NCBI RefSeq assembly: GCF_019774615.1
Contig: NZ_CP081497.1
Span: 1,922,001 to 1,986,000, forward strand
Source: Streptomyces sp. BHT-5-2
Lineage (GTDB): Bacteria; Actinomycetota; Actinomycetes; Streptomycetales; Streptomycetaceae
DNA length: 64,000 nucleotides
Direction: 5' to 3'
Numbering within the stretch: position 1 is the stretch's first letter; each line of letters starts with the position of its first letter. This document shows, in pieces, positions 16,347 to 23,724 of this stretch. Made by a program: the position numbers and the translations under genes. The notes under the pieces were generated by a model. The model ran no database searches and was not told the DNA's origin. It saw nothing but the letters and a program-made list of their open reading frames with translations.

Positions 16347-17243
16347 TCAGCTCTTGAGGTCGTATCCGGAGAGGCGTTCGACGCCGCGGAGGAGGGCGGA
16401 GTGGTCGAGGTTGCCGTCGCCCTGGGCGCGTAGGGAGGCGACGAGGTTGGCGACGACGGAGCCGACGGGCAGGGCGGCGCCGACGGTGCGGGCGGCGTCG
16501 GTGACGATGCCCATGTCCTTGTGGTGCAGGTCGATGCGGAAGCCGGGTTTGAAGTCGCGGTTGATGAAGTTGCCGGTCTTGCGTGCCAGCACGGTGGAGC
16601 CGGCCAGGCCGCCGCCCAGGACGTCGAGGGCGGCGGGCAGGTCGACGCCGGACTTCTCCAGGAAGACCACGGCCTCGGCGCAGGCTTGGATGTTGACGGC
16701 GACGATGAGCTGGTTGGCGGCCTTGACGGTCTGGCCCGAGCCGTGCGGCCCGCACAGCACGATGGTCTTGCCCAGGGCCTGGAGGATCGGGGTGGCGGCG
16801 TCGAAGTCGTCGCGGTTGCCGCCGACCATGATCGACAGGACGGCTTCGATGGCGCCGGCCTCGCCGCCGGAGACCGGGGCGTCCAGCACCCGGATGCCCT
16901 TCTCGGCGGCGTTCGTGGCCAGGTCGATGGAGGTCTGCGGGGTGATCGAGGACATGTCGATCAGCAGCGCGCCGCGCTTGGCGTTCGCGACGATCCCGTC
17001 GGGGCCGTAGGCGATGGCCTCGACCTGCGGGGAGGCCGGGACCATCGTGATGATCACGTCGGCCTCGCGCACGGCCTGGGCGATCGAGGTGGCCGCGGTG
17101 CCACCGGCGGCCGCCAGCCGCTGGAGCTTGTCGGCCTCCAGGGTGTAGCCGGTCACGTCGTAACCGGCCTTGATCAGGTTCTCGGACATGGGCGAACCCA
17201 TGATGCCCAACCCGATCCAGGCGATCTTGGGAAGACTGCTCAT
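16347..17243 (-). CDS. glxR: Tartronate semialdehyde (2-hydroxy-3-oxopropionate) reductase
   Basis: A 298-residue beta-hydroxyacid dehydrogenase reducing tartronate semialdehyde to D-glycerate with NAD(P)H. The N-terminal Rossmann signature is WIGLGIMGSPM (9-19). The substrate-binding loop DAPVSGGEAGA is near 121-131, and the catalytic lysine is K174 in GQTVKAANQ. The length is exactly family-like. The ATG at 17243 has GAGG upstream. Gene order hyi-glxR-gcl-like and close spacing mark a glyoxylate-to-glycerate operon. Confidence 0.9.
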   Translation of the reverse strand: MSSLPKIAWIGLGIMGSPMSENLIKAGYDVTGYTLEADKLQRLAAAGGTAATSIAQAVREADVIITMVPASPQVEAIAYGPDGIVANAKRGALLIDMSSITPQTSIDLATNAAEKGIRVLDAPVSGGEAGAIEAVLSIMVGGNRDDFDAATPILQALGKTIVLCGPHGSGQTVKAANQLIVAVNIQACAEAVVFLEKSGVDLPAALDVLGGGLAGSTVLARKTGNFINRDFKPGFRIDLHHKDMGIVTDAARTVGAALPVGSVVANLVASLRAQGDGNLDHSALLRGVERLSGYDLKS

Positions 17244-17306
17244 CGAAAAGCCTCTTTCACACGCAAACGTAAAGGGGGAGGGCGGCAGGCGACGCGAGCG
17301 CCGGGT

Positions 17307-18146
17307 TCAGCGGGCCGCGCGCAGGGCCGGGGGGAGCCAGCCGAAGGACTCGGCGCTGGGGCGCTCGCCCGGCTTGTACTCCAGACCCACCCACCCCTCG
17401 TAGCCGGCCTTGCGCAGCCGGCCCAGCAGTTCCTCCAGGGGGAGGGAGCCCGTCCCCGGAGCACCTCGGCCCGGGTTGTCGGCGATCTGCACATGGCCGG
17501 TCCTTGCGGTGTAGCGGTCGATGACCTCCACCAGGTCCTCGCCGTTCATCGCCAGGTGGTACAGATCCATCAGGAATCGGGCGTTGTCCAACCCGGTGGC
17601 GGCGTTGACCGCATCGACCACCTCGACCGCCTTGGGCGCCGAGACGATCGGACAGGCCGGCGACTCCGGCGCGTTGAGCGCCTCGATGAGCAACGTCCCG
17701 CCCACCTCGCCCACCGCCCGCGCCGCGAACGCAAGGTTCTCCAGCGCCAACGCATCCTGCTCCTGCGGCGTGGCCTGCTCGACGCGATTGCCGTACAGGG
17801 CGTTGAACGTCGTACAGCCCAGCGCGGCGGCGAAGTCGATCGCCACCGGCACATTGGCACGGAAGCGCTCCGACTCCTCGCCCGGAACCGACAACGCACC
17901 ACGATCGGGCCCCGGCAGCTGTCCGGCGTAGAAGTTCAGACCGGTCAACTGCGTACCGGCATCGCGCAGGGCATCGGCCAGCGCCGCCAGCTCCGCCCGC
18001 TCCGGGGTCGGGGCGTCCACCCACGGCCACCACAGCTCCACCGCCGTGAAACCCGCCGCCCGCGCGGCCGCCGGCCGCTCCAGCAACGGAAGCTCGGTGA
18101 ACAGGATCGACAGATTGACGTTGAAGCGCGTGTCCGTGAAACCCAT
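17307..18146 (-). CDS. hyi: Hydroxypyruvate isomerase-like TIM-barrel protein
   Basis: A 279-residue xylose-isomerase-like TIM barrel of the Hyi family, interconverting hydroxypyruvate and tartronate semialdehyde. Visible features are the N-terminal 'FNVNLSILFTELPLLERPAAA' barrel start and the LIEALN, FLMDLYHLAMNGED and HVQIADNPGRGAPGTG metal/substrate loops seen in Hyi proteins. It is the first gene of the hyi-glxR-gcl-like operon. The ATG at 18146 begins the homology; AAGGAG lies about 12 bases upstream, a wide spacing. A TTCCGGATAGCGGAA palindrome overlaps this ribosome site. A second related palindrome lies 21 bases further upstream, suggesting repression at the promoter. Confidence 0.88.
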   Translation of the reverse strand: MGFTDTRFNVNLSILFTELPLLERPAAARAAGFTAVELWWPWVDAPTPERAELAALADALRDAGTQLTGLNFYAGQLPGPDRGALSVPGEESERFRANVPVAIDFAAALGCTTFNALYGNRVEQATPQEQDALALENLAFAARAVGEVGGTLLIEALNAPESPACPIVSAPKAVEVVDAVNAATGLDNARFLMDLYHLAMNGEDLVEVIDRYTARTGHVQIADNPGRGAPGTGSLPLEELLGRLRKAGYEGWVGLEYKPGERPSAESFGWLPPALRAAR

Positions 18147-18161
18147 AGGGCCCGACGCTCC

Positions 18162-18197
18162 TTCCGGATAGCGGAACTTAGTTTCTGCGTAATGGAA
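18162..18197 (-). promoter_or_regulatory. Tandem IclR/AllR-type operators before hyi
   Basis: TTCCGGATAGCGGAA (18162-18176) is a 5-5-5 palindrome. TTCTGCGTAATGGAA (18183-18197) matches the aceB site TTCCGCGATAAGGAA at 11 of 15 positions. The centres are 21 bases apart, two helical turns, so two dimers could bind one DNA face. The first overlaps the hyi ribosome site. AllR, encoded at 42.1 kb, is the obvious candidate regulator. Confidence 0.6.
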
Positions 18198-18282
18198 CAT
18201 TGCCGGGCGGGTGGCGAAGCTGTCAAGGGGGGTCCTGGGCAATTTCTGGTCGGCGGGGCCAACCGCGCGTAGGTTGAACCGC

Positions 18283-18567
18283 GTGCGATTGAGAGTTGAG
18301 TTCACGACCGAACCGTTCGATCTGGACGAGGCGCCGGCCCATGCCGTGGTGGCGCGGGAGATCGTCACCGGCGCCGAGCTGGACGCCGTCGACGTCGGGC
18401 CCTTCGGCAACACCGCGGAGGGCGACGCGGACCGGGTGCTGAACGCGGTCGGCGCCCTGCTGCGGCAGTCCCTGGAGGCCGGCGCGACCCGGGTCTCGCT
18501 CCAGGTCAACGTGATCGCGGACGGCCCGCAGGGCGGCGCGGCGACGGGCGAGGGGGACGTGACGTGA
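18283..18567 (+). CDS. Small thiamine-binding-like (DUF77/MTH1187-type) protein
   Basis: A 94-residue protein. The segment VGPFGNTAEGDADRV followed by a helix and 'EAGATRVSLQVNV' resembles the ferredoxin-like fold of MTH1187/YkoF-type thiamine-binding proteins. The resemblance is moderate and ligand binding is unproven. The GTG at 18283 is chosen. A TAGGTT -10-like box ends 7 bases upstream and no strong ribosome site is visible, so the mRNA may be leaderless. The stop codon overlaps the start of the next gene (GTGA), showing translational coupling with the HTH protein. The pair is divergent from the hyi operon. Confidence 0.5.
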   Translation: MRLRVEFTTEPFDLDEAPAHAVVAREIVTGAELDAVDVGPFGNTAEGDADRVLNAVGALLRQSLEAGATRVSLQVNVIADGPQGGAATGEGDVT

Positions 18568-18959
18568 TCGAGCCCGCCGACCACCCCTTCGTCCGGGCGG
18601 TCAAGCCGCTGGTGGACGCCATGGGCGGCCGGATGGTCGCGCCCGAGCAGGCCCGGGGCGACGACGTCGTGCTGGCCTGGGAGGGGCAGGACCGGGTCGC
18701 CGTCCGGCTCCCGCACCTGTCGGAGTCGCTCGACCACATCCTGGCCGAGCTGGAGCGCCGGCACGGCATGCCGCTCGCCGAGCTGGACCGGAAGACCAAG
18801 CAGTCGGTGGTGCGGATACTGGAGAGCCGGGGCGCCTTCTCGGTGCGGCACGGGGTGGAGACCGTCGCCGGCGCCCTCGGTGTCAGCCGTTTCACCGTGT
18901 ACAACTACCTGAACCGGGAGAATGCCCAGCGGGATACGAACCCGCAGGCAGAAGGCTGA
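18564..18959 (+). CDS. Helix-turn-helix regulator (DauR/YheO-like C-terminal HTH)
   Basis: A 131-residue protein. The C-terminal half, 'LDRKTKQSVVRILESRGAF' then 'VAGALGVSRFTVYNYLNRE', is a good match to the HTH_22 type at the end of DauR/YheO regulators. The N-terminal half (about 1-75) could be a small sensor region. The GTG at 18564 overlaps the previous stop by four bases. Its place, divergent from hyi-glxR, suggests local regulation of glyoxylate genes. The final residues after NREN coincide with the edge of the accessory island, so the C-terminus may have been altered. Confidence 0.65.
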   Translation: MIEPADHPFVRAVKPLVDAMGGRMVAPEQARGDDVVLAWEGQDRVAVRLPHLSESLDHILAELERRHGMPLAELDRKTKQSVVRILESRGAFSVRHGVETVAGALGVSRFTVYNYLNRENAQRDTNPQAEG

Positions 18960-18962
18960 TCA

Positions 18963-18995
18963 CCAGACGGTCGACTCCCGTCTGGAGCCGACCGT
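18963..18995. terminator. Hairpin at the end of the HTH gene / DUF1036 operon
   Basis: CCAGACGG (18963-18970) pairs with CCGTCTGG (18978-18985). Alternatively ACGGTCG (18967-18973) pairs with CGACCGT (18989-18995). A T-run (TTTTTGG) follows near 19015. It lies between convergent stops and probably terminates both. Confidence 0.55.
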
Positions 18996-19048
18996 CCCAC
19001 AATTTCCCACAGGCTTTTTGGTCATGGCCGTGTGGCCGCAGCAGGCCC

Positions 19049-19405
19049 TCAGGGCCCCAGGAAGGTGTGTACGTGGTTCGGCAGCCCCACGCTGAACTGG
19101 TCCATGAAGACTTGCCGTGAGGTGGTGTCTGCCACTTGGTTACACCACTCGAAGGCATTGATGGGCACCAGTTCCGGAAAACCGTCGGTTCCCGGCCATT
19201 GGTACCCATCAATCGAGTGGGCGTAGCAGTACCAATACTGATTCACCTCACGGACATCGCCGCCGTAGACGACAGCCGATTGCCCTGCGTCGATTTTCCA
19301 CCAGCCTTTTTTGATCCAGTCGCCCCCGTCAGGGCAGTTGGGTCGATACCACTCGACCATTGCCCATATGGAGGAGTAGTGCTGGTTTGCGAACGTTAGC
19401 GACAT
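19049..19405 (-). CDS. DUF1036-like small protein
   Basis: A 118-residue protein rich in Trp and Tyr. The pattern F-x-N near residue 6, a central GWWKID (34-39), then 'YWYCYAHSIDGYQWPGTDGF' matches DUF1036. That family is usually small, beta-rich and often exported in proteobacteria. Here no signal peptide is present. The function of the family is unknown. The ATG at 19405 has AAGGAGG at ideal spacing. It is the last of three closely spaced minus-strand genes (gap 14 bases to the 68-residue gene). Base composition is clearly lower in GC than the flanking genes, suggesting transfer. Confidence 0.7.
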   Translation of the reverse strand: MSLTFANQHYSSIWAMVEWYRPNCPDGGDWIKKGWWKIDAGQSAVVYGGDVREVNQYWYCYAHSIDGYQWPGTDGFPELVPINAFEWCNQVADTTSRQVFMDQFSVGLPNHVHTFLGP

Positions 19406-19419
19406 GACGCCTCCTTGCC

Positions 19420-19626
19420 TTAAATCGGCTCTTTTCTGACTGCCGTGCCGGTGCTCTTTGTCTTCGCCTGAGCCTTTGGCCCTCCGCCGGGGCGGGTTCG
19501 GCTCGTACTGGCGCCCGCCGTGGTGGGCTCTTCTGCGGCTGCCTGTCCGGAGGCCAGCGCACGGTCGAGGGCATCCTCGTCTGTATTGGTTGTCGGGGTG
19601 ACGTGATCGAATCCATGCTGAGGCAT
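19420..19626 (-). CDS. Small hypothetical protein (68 aa)
   Basis: A 68-residue hydrophilic protein that I do not recognise. The N-terminal third is acidic (NTDEDALDRALASGQ). The rest is Ala/Thr/Lys/Pro-rich and probably disordered, ending basic. The ATG at 19626 has AAGGAAG about 9 bases upstream. It sits between the 124-residue gene and the DUF1036-like gene in one apparent operon. The acidic-to-basic layout and small size would suit a tag, chaperone or precursor peptide, but nothing in the sequence decides this. Confidence 0.6.
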   Translation of the reverse strand: MPQHGFDHVTPTTNTDEDALDRALASGQAAAEEPTTAGASTSRTRPGGGPKAQAKTKSTGTAVRKEPI

Positions 19627-19682
19627 TGCGAGCACTTCCTTTTGTGAGGCTGGGTGGCAAAGGCCGTGTAGCGTTACCGCTC

Positions 19683-20057
19683 TTATTCCAGACGCTTCTT
19701 CGGTGGATCCCACGGACCGGGAGGCCAGTGGTCAGGAGGCCAAGGTGGATGTTTAGGACCGCAGGTGATGCTCTCCATGAACTGGTTGAGGTGCTGTCCT
19801 GCGCCGTCTTCTTCGACAGCTTCGGGTGACTCCCCCTCGGACGCCAGTGCCTTCCGCTCGCGCAGCATGGCTTGCACGGACCGCACAGGTTCAATGCTCA
19901 CCACGATCGAGTCGCAGCTTTTGTCCTTGAGGTGCGCTAGCACCTCATCCCAGAGGCCGTTCTCGCTGATCGCCTTGGCCACGAAGGCGAATCGCTTCAG
20001 CGAGACCGCTTCCAGATGGAGGAGGTTTAGCTCTTCTGGTGCCGGCTGTTCTGCCAT
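19683..20057 (-). CDS. Hypothetical protein with Pro/Trp-rich tail (124 aa)
   Basis: A 124-residue protein that I do not recognise. Residues 8-75 are predicted mostly helical (LLHLEAVSLKRFAFVAKAIS...). An acidic linker follows, then a striking C-terminal tail with a single Cys and the pattern HPPWPPDHWPPGPWDPPKK. Such Pro/Trp-rich tails often bind partner proteins or peptidoglycan, but this is inference. The ATG at 20057 has GAGAGG upstream. It is the first gene of the three-gene low-GC operon ending with the DUF1036-like protein. Confidence 0.6.
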   Translation of the reverse strand: MAEQPAPEELNLLHLEAVSLKRFAFVAKAISENGLWDEVLAHLKDKSCDSIVVSIEPVRSVQAMLRERKALASEGESPEAVEEDGAGQHLNQFMESITCGPKHPPWPPDHWPPGPWDPPKKRLE

Positions 20058-20353
20058 GGCAGCACCTCTCGCTTGAGTCTCGATCATTCATTTGACGGCC
20101 CCGGACCCAGCGGACGACCGCTGACCGCAGCCCGTCTCGTCGCATATTCCTCGGGCAAGGCCCTGCGTCCAGTGCTCCACAGAGCCCCGCGTCCTGCAGC
20201 TAGATGTAGGCCAGATGGGTGATGCTGGGGCGGAGTCGAGGATGCGCAGACTGACCGAATGGACTGGGTTCTTTGACGTGCAGGGAATCCGCGGCAGCAT
20301 GCCCCGTCAAGGAAGGGAGGGGTGCTTGGTGAGCCTGTAGCCGCGCACAAAAT

Positions 20354-20378
20354 GGGAGACCGCGAAAAGCGGTCTCCC
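20354..20378 (-). terminator. Intrinsic terminator after the beta-propeller gene
   Basis: GGGAGACCGC (20354-20363) and GCGGTCTCCC (20369-20378) form a perfect 10 bp stem with a 5-base loop. Read leftward it is followed by ATTTTGTG, giving a classical U-rich tail. It therefore ends minus-strand transcripts from the YVTN/IPT gene. The remaining bases of the gap 20058-20650 hold no recognisable gene. Confidence 0.8.
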
Positions 20379-20650
20379 TGTCTTGCGGGCGGTGGGGCTT
20401 GTACCTCCTTCCTGGTCTCCCTGCAGCCCGTCTCGGTTCTTCATTCTGCAAGTCATCAGAACCTGACAAGGCTCTTGGCGCGGTATGCCCATCTCGCTCC
20501 GTCGAGCCCTTGTCGTCTCTGCGTGATTTTCAGGATCTGCGCCTTCGGCCGGTGGCTCTCTGCGGAAGGCTGATGACGTACAAATTGATTTGTTGCCCCG
20601 GCCGGTGGGGTCGGCGCCGGCCGGGATGGTGAGGTTCGGTTGGTTCGTTG

Positions 20651-21997
20651 TCAGTGGTGGATGACGATGAGGGGTGCGGTGTCGGTGGCGGGGGCGAGGG
20701 TGGGGGTGCCGGCGAAGGTGGCGGTGTACTGCCGGGCGCGCACTGCCTCCACGAAGGCGACTCGGCCGTGGCAGGTTGCGGTGCCGGTGCTGTCGGTGAC
20801 CGCGGTGCACACGGTGCGGGTGAGGACGGTGAAGGTGATCGTCTGGCCTGGGACGGGTTGTCCGGTGACGGTGTCGGTCAGTGTGGCGGAGAGGTCGAGG
20901 AAGATGTCCGGCGGGCCGGGCGGGGTGACGGAGGCCACGATCGGGTGGGCGGTGAGGTTGGTGGTGTCGGGGTCGTAGGTGTAGAGGTCGGCGGGGCTGG
21001 TGGCGCTGGTGCCGGCGGGGGTGGTGACGGTGACGTCCACGGTGCCGGTGCCGGCCGGGGCTGTCGCGGTGATCGAGGTGTCGTCGTTGACGGTGAAGGA
21101 CGTGGCCGGGGTGGTGCCGAAGGTGACGGCGGTGGCGCCGAGCAGGTCGGTGCCGATGATGGTGACGCTGGTGCCGCCGGAGGCGAATCCGTGCGTCGGG
21201 TTCAGGGCGGTGACGGTCGGGGCGGGCTCGTCGTAGGTGTACTGGTCGGCGGGGTCGGTGGGGCTGGTGCCGGCGGGCGTGGTCACCGTGACGTCGACGG
21301 TGCCGTCGGTGTGCGCCGGGATCGTGGCCGTGACCGTGAAGTCGTTGACGACGGTGACGTCGGTGGCGGGGGTCGCGTCGAAGTCGACGGCTTGGGCGCC
21401 GGACAGGTGGGTGCCGCTGATCGTGATGGTGCCGCCGCCTGCTTCCGGGCCGTGGGTGGGGTCGAGTGCGGTGACGGCCGGCGGGGCGGTGGCCTCGGCG
21501 AGGCCGAACGGGGTGTTTCCGACTGGGACGGTGGCGGTGACGGTGTTCGTGGCGGTGTCGATCACCGAGACGCTGCTGCCGACGAAGCACGCTACGTAGG
21601 CGTGGGTGCCGTCGGGGGTCACGGCGATACCGAAGGGCTGGTTGCCGACCTGGACGGTCGCGGTGACGGTGTTCGTTGCCGTGTCGATGACGTCGACGCC
21701 GCCGATGCCTGGGCTGACGAAGCGGCCGACGTAGGCGTGGGCGCCGTTGGGGGCGAAGGCCACGGGGTTCGGGAACCGGCCGACCGGGATGAGGGCGGTG
21801 ACGGTGTTCGTTGCGGTGTCGATCACCGACACGGTGCTGTCCGCATCGTTGGTGACGTAGGCGTGGGCGCCGTCCGGGGAGACCGCGACCCCTTCGGGGA
21901 ACCGGCCGACCGGGATGGTCGAGACGACCGTGTCGGTCGTCGGGTCAATGACCGAGACCGCATTCCCCCGTAGATCGGCGACGTAGATCAGGGACAT
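20651..21997 (-). CDS. YVTN beta-propeller / IPT-TIG repeat protein
   Basis: A 448-residue protein built of repeats. Residues 1-175 hold four or five YVTN blades (VSVIDTATNTVTATVPVG, PDGAHAYV). Two IPT/TIG domains follow, about 178-265 and 268-350 (GGGTITISGTHLSGAQAV; GGTSVTIIGTDLLGATAV). A C-terminal Ig-like domain (about 355-448) has a Cys pair. The start MSLIYVADL at 21997 has AGAGG upstream. No signal peptide, anchor or sortase signal is visible, which is odd for a protein of adhesin-like domains. A longer upstream frame exists but lacks support. It is monocistronic, with its own terminator, in the accessory island. Confidence 0.75.
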   Translation of the reverse strand: MSLIYVADLRGNAVSVIDPTTDTVVSTIPVGRFPEGVAVSPDGAHAYVTNDADSTVSVIDTATNTVTALIPVGRFPNPVAFAPNGAHAYVGRFVSPGIGGVDVIDTATNTVTATVQVGNQPFGIAVTPDGTHAYVACFVGSSVSVIDTATNTVTATVPVGNTPFGLAEATAPPAVTALDPTHGPEAGGGTITISGTHLSGAQAVDFDATPATDVTVVNDFTVTATIPAHTDGTVDVTVTTPAGTSPTDPADQYTYDEPAPTVTALNPTHGFASGGTSVTIIGTDLLGATAVTFGTTPATSFTVNDDTSITATAPAGTGTVDVTVTTPAGTSATSPADLYTYDPDTTNLTAHPIVASVTPPGPPDIFLDLSATLTDTVTGQPVPGQTITFTVLTRTVCTAVTDSTGTATCHGRVAFVEAVRARQYTATFAGTPTLAPATDTAPLIVIHH

Positions 21998-22843
21998 CGA
22001 TGACACCTCTCTGTGACACGGCGACTCGACGTTCCGGCGTGGGTCGGTATCCCGATCGAGACGGTGACGCCCTTGAGTCCGACGTGCCGTCGCCTCCCGG
22101 TCCGCACACGAAGTCGCCCCGTGAAAGACCTGGTTGGCCGACAAGCCGGCCTCAAGGCAGCGTTGCTACCCGGCCTGCCGGCAAGAGAGTTCGCGGGATG
22201 TCTTGAGCTCATCCCGTGCTGATCTGAGTTGTGACCATGGCTGAGGACCGGCGAGGGCACGGACGTCCATCAGGAAGCTTCCGGTGGGCCGGCCTTGCTC
22301 GCCGTAAATATCATGTATGTTTCCGACGTTTCACCGTAAGGGGCTACTGAGGGGCGCAGTTGGAGAAAAACGGTCATTCAGGGGCGCTGTGTGGGCGCGC
22401 GGGCAACGAATCGCGCCCCGGGTCATTCGATCGCGCGGAGCCAGGTGATGGCGCAGCGAAGAGTGGGATCCACTCCACAACGCGACCGGCTCCTCAAGGC
22501 TGATCCGGTCGGGAGCATCGCCGTCCACCGTGCTGTAAGAAGCGCCGTAACGCCCAAGAGCGCGGAGCCTGTTGGCGGTACGCATCTTCCTGCGAGGCGC
22601 TCCGCTGCTCTTTCGCCAGGAACGCTCCTTCCCGCGCCATGATGTGGCCGGGCCGAAGCGTGGTGGCAGGGATGCCTTCCTCCAGGCCGTCTGCCTCCGT
22701 CGCCTTCGTGTCGTCCCCTCCCCTCTCAAGCCAAGCTCGCGCATGGTGCTCGAAGGCCGGCTGCAAGGCGGCCCGTGAGATCCGCTGACTGGATGTCCTC
22801 ACGCCTCGCGTCCCACTCCAGCCCGCCGCCGACTGGTCGCAGC
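21998..22843. other. Gene-poor stretch of the accessory island
   Basis: No gene could be supported in these 846 bases. Open frames exist on both strands, but they lack domains, good starts or streptomycete codon bias. The stretch should contain the promoter of the beta-propeller gene. An A/T-rich segment (about 22300-22325) is the most promoter-like part. The rest reads as decayed sequence continuous with the integrase and DUF5753 fragments. Confidence 0.5.
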
Positions 22844-23020
22844 CGGATGCTTCGCGAGCTGCTGCACCGCGCACCGGATACCGGTATCGGCGAGGGCGTC
22901 CGCGCTCGCACGAAGCGCCGGCAAGCCCTCCACGAGCCGGGACGGCGCTTTCACCTCGTCGTCCGGGAAGCAGCGCTTCGTGCCTTGATCTGCCCGCCCG
23001 AGGTCATGCTCGGCAGACTC
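22844..23020 (+). pseudogene. Fragment of an XRE-family DUF5753 regulator
   Basis: About 59 residues match the middle of DUF5753, the effector domain of many actinobacterial XRE/Scr1-type regulators. The pattern is ARTKRRQALHEPGRRFHLVV, then REAALRALICPPEVMLGRL. The N-terminal HTH and the rest of the domain are missing and the frame runs into the integrase remnant. It is a broken gene in a decayed element. Confidence 0.55.
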
Positions 23021-23085
23021 TGGGTGCCTGGCTCGATCATTCCTTATGGGTGCAACGGCTCCATTTTCCCTGGGGCGGCTGTGTC

Positions 23086-23412
23086 CTCGCTGGCCGATGG
23101 GGGAGGCCCTTCGCCTCGGAGCGGCTTCGCTACCACGCGTACCGGCTCATGCGGGAGGTCGGCGTGCGCAAGGTCCGTCCCTGCGGCGCACGCCACAGCG
23201 CCCTGACGTTTCCGGCCACCAGCGGGGTGCCGGACGCGGTGCTTGCCGCGTGGGCCGGTAGCTCAAACGCTGCCTTCATCGAGCGGGGCTATGTCACTGT
23301 GGATCCCGAGCACCTTCGGGTGGCGGCCCAAGCATTTGATCGACTGCTGGCCCAGCCCCCTCGTGGCCCGCTTCGTCGTCTCACTCACGGATTTCTCACG
23401 GATTGGCTGTGA
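23086..23412 (+). pseudogene. C-terminal remnant of a tyrosine-type integrase
   Basis: About 108 residues match the catalytic end of actinobacterial tyrosine recombinases: RPCGARHSALTFPATSGVPD, AAWAGSSNAAF, RGYVTVDPEHL. The box II Arg and the nucleophilic Tyr (GYVTV) remain. The box II His is Cys (CGAR), and the conserved GH before the Tyr is GS. The N-terminal and core-binding domains are absent. It is therefore a dead relic of an integrative element, lying just before the uraD promoter. Confidence 0.7.
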
Positions 23413-23635
23413 GGAGGTGGGTAGGAGGTCTCTGACCTGGATGTTTGCGGTGGTTCGTGGAATGTCTGGACGGTACGGACGTGGTGGTGAGCAAACTGCC
23501 CGAACAGGGAAAGCGCCGCGAAGGACGCCGACTGAGGCGAATCGGGGCGGACCTCTCGTCCGGGCGCAACTCCATGCTCAACGGTCGCAGCCGCCGTCCG
23601 GAGGCCCCGGATGGCAGCTTTTGTGTTGCCGACTT

Positions 23636-23677
23636 TTCAACAAAGTGTTGACGTGATGTTGCCGGAGGTCTTAGCTG
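23636..23677 (+). promoter_or_regulatory. Urate operon promoter with purine-type operator
   Basis: TTCAACA-AAG-TGTTGACG (23636-23653) carries a perfect TCAACA/TGTTGA dyad. Its last six bases, TTGACG (23648-23653), form a -35 box. After 18 bases comes TAGCTG (23672-23677) as -10. The layout is identical to the catalase promoter. It would give a leader of about 40 bases before the uraD start. Confidence 0.65.
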
Positions 23678-23724
23678 TTTCCAGCCAACCAGAGCTGTCC
23701 AGCACCAGGCCACGGAGGCTTCCC

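Noticed and set aside
18929..18945. GCGGGTTCGTATCCCGC (minus strand), resembling a tRNA T-arm
   Set aside because: Position 58 is not A and no acceptor, D-arm or anticodon arm can be built around it; it lies in the end of the HTH gene. It could still be a relic attachment sequence.
20648..21973. Plus-strand open frame opposite the YVTN/IPT gene
   Set aside because: Gly/Asp/Val-biased antisense translation; the minus-strand frame has clear repeats and a ribosome site.
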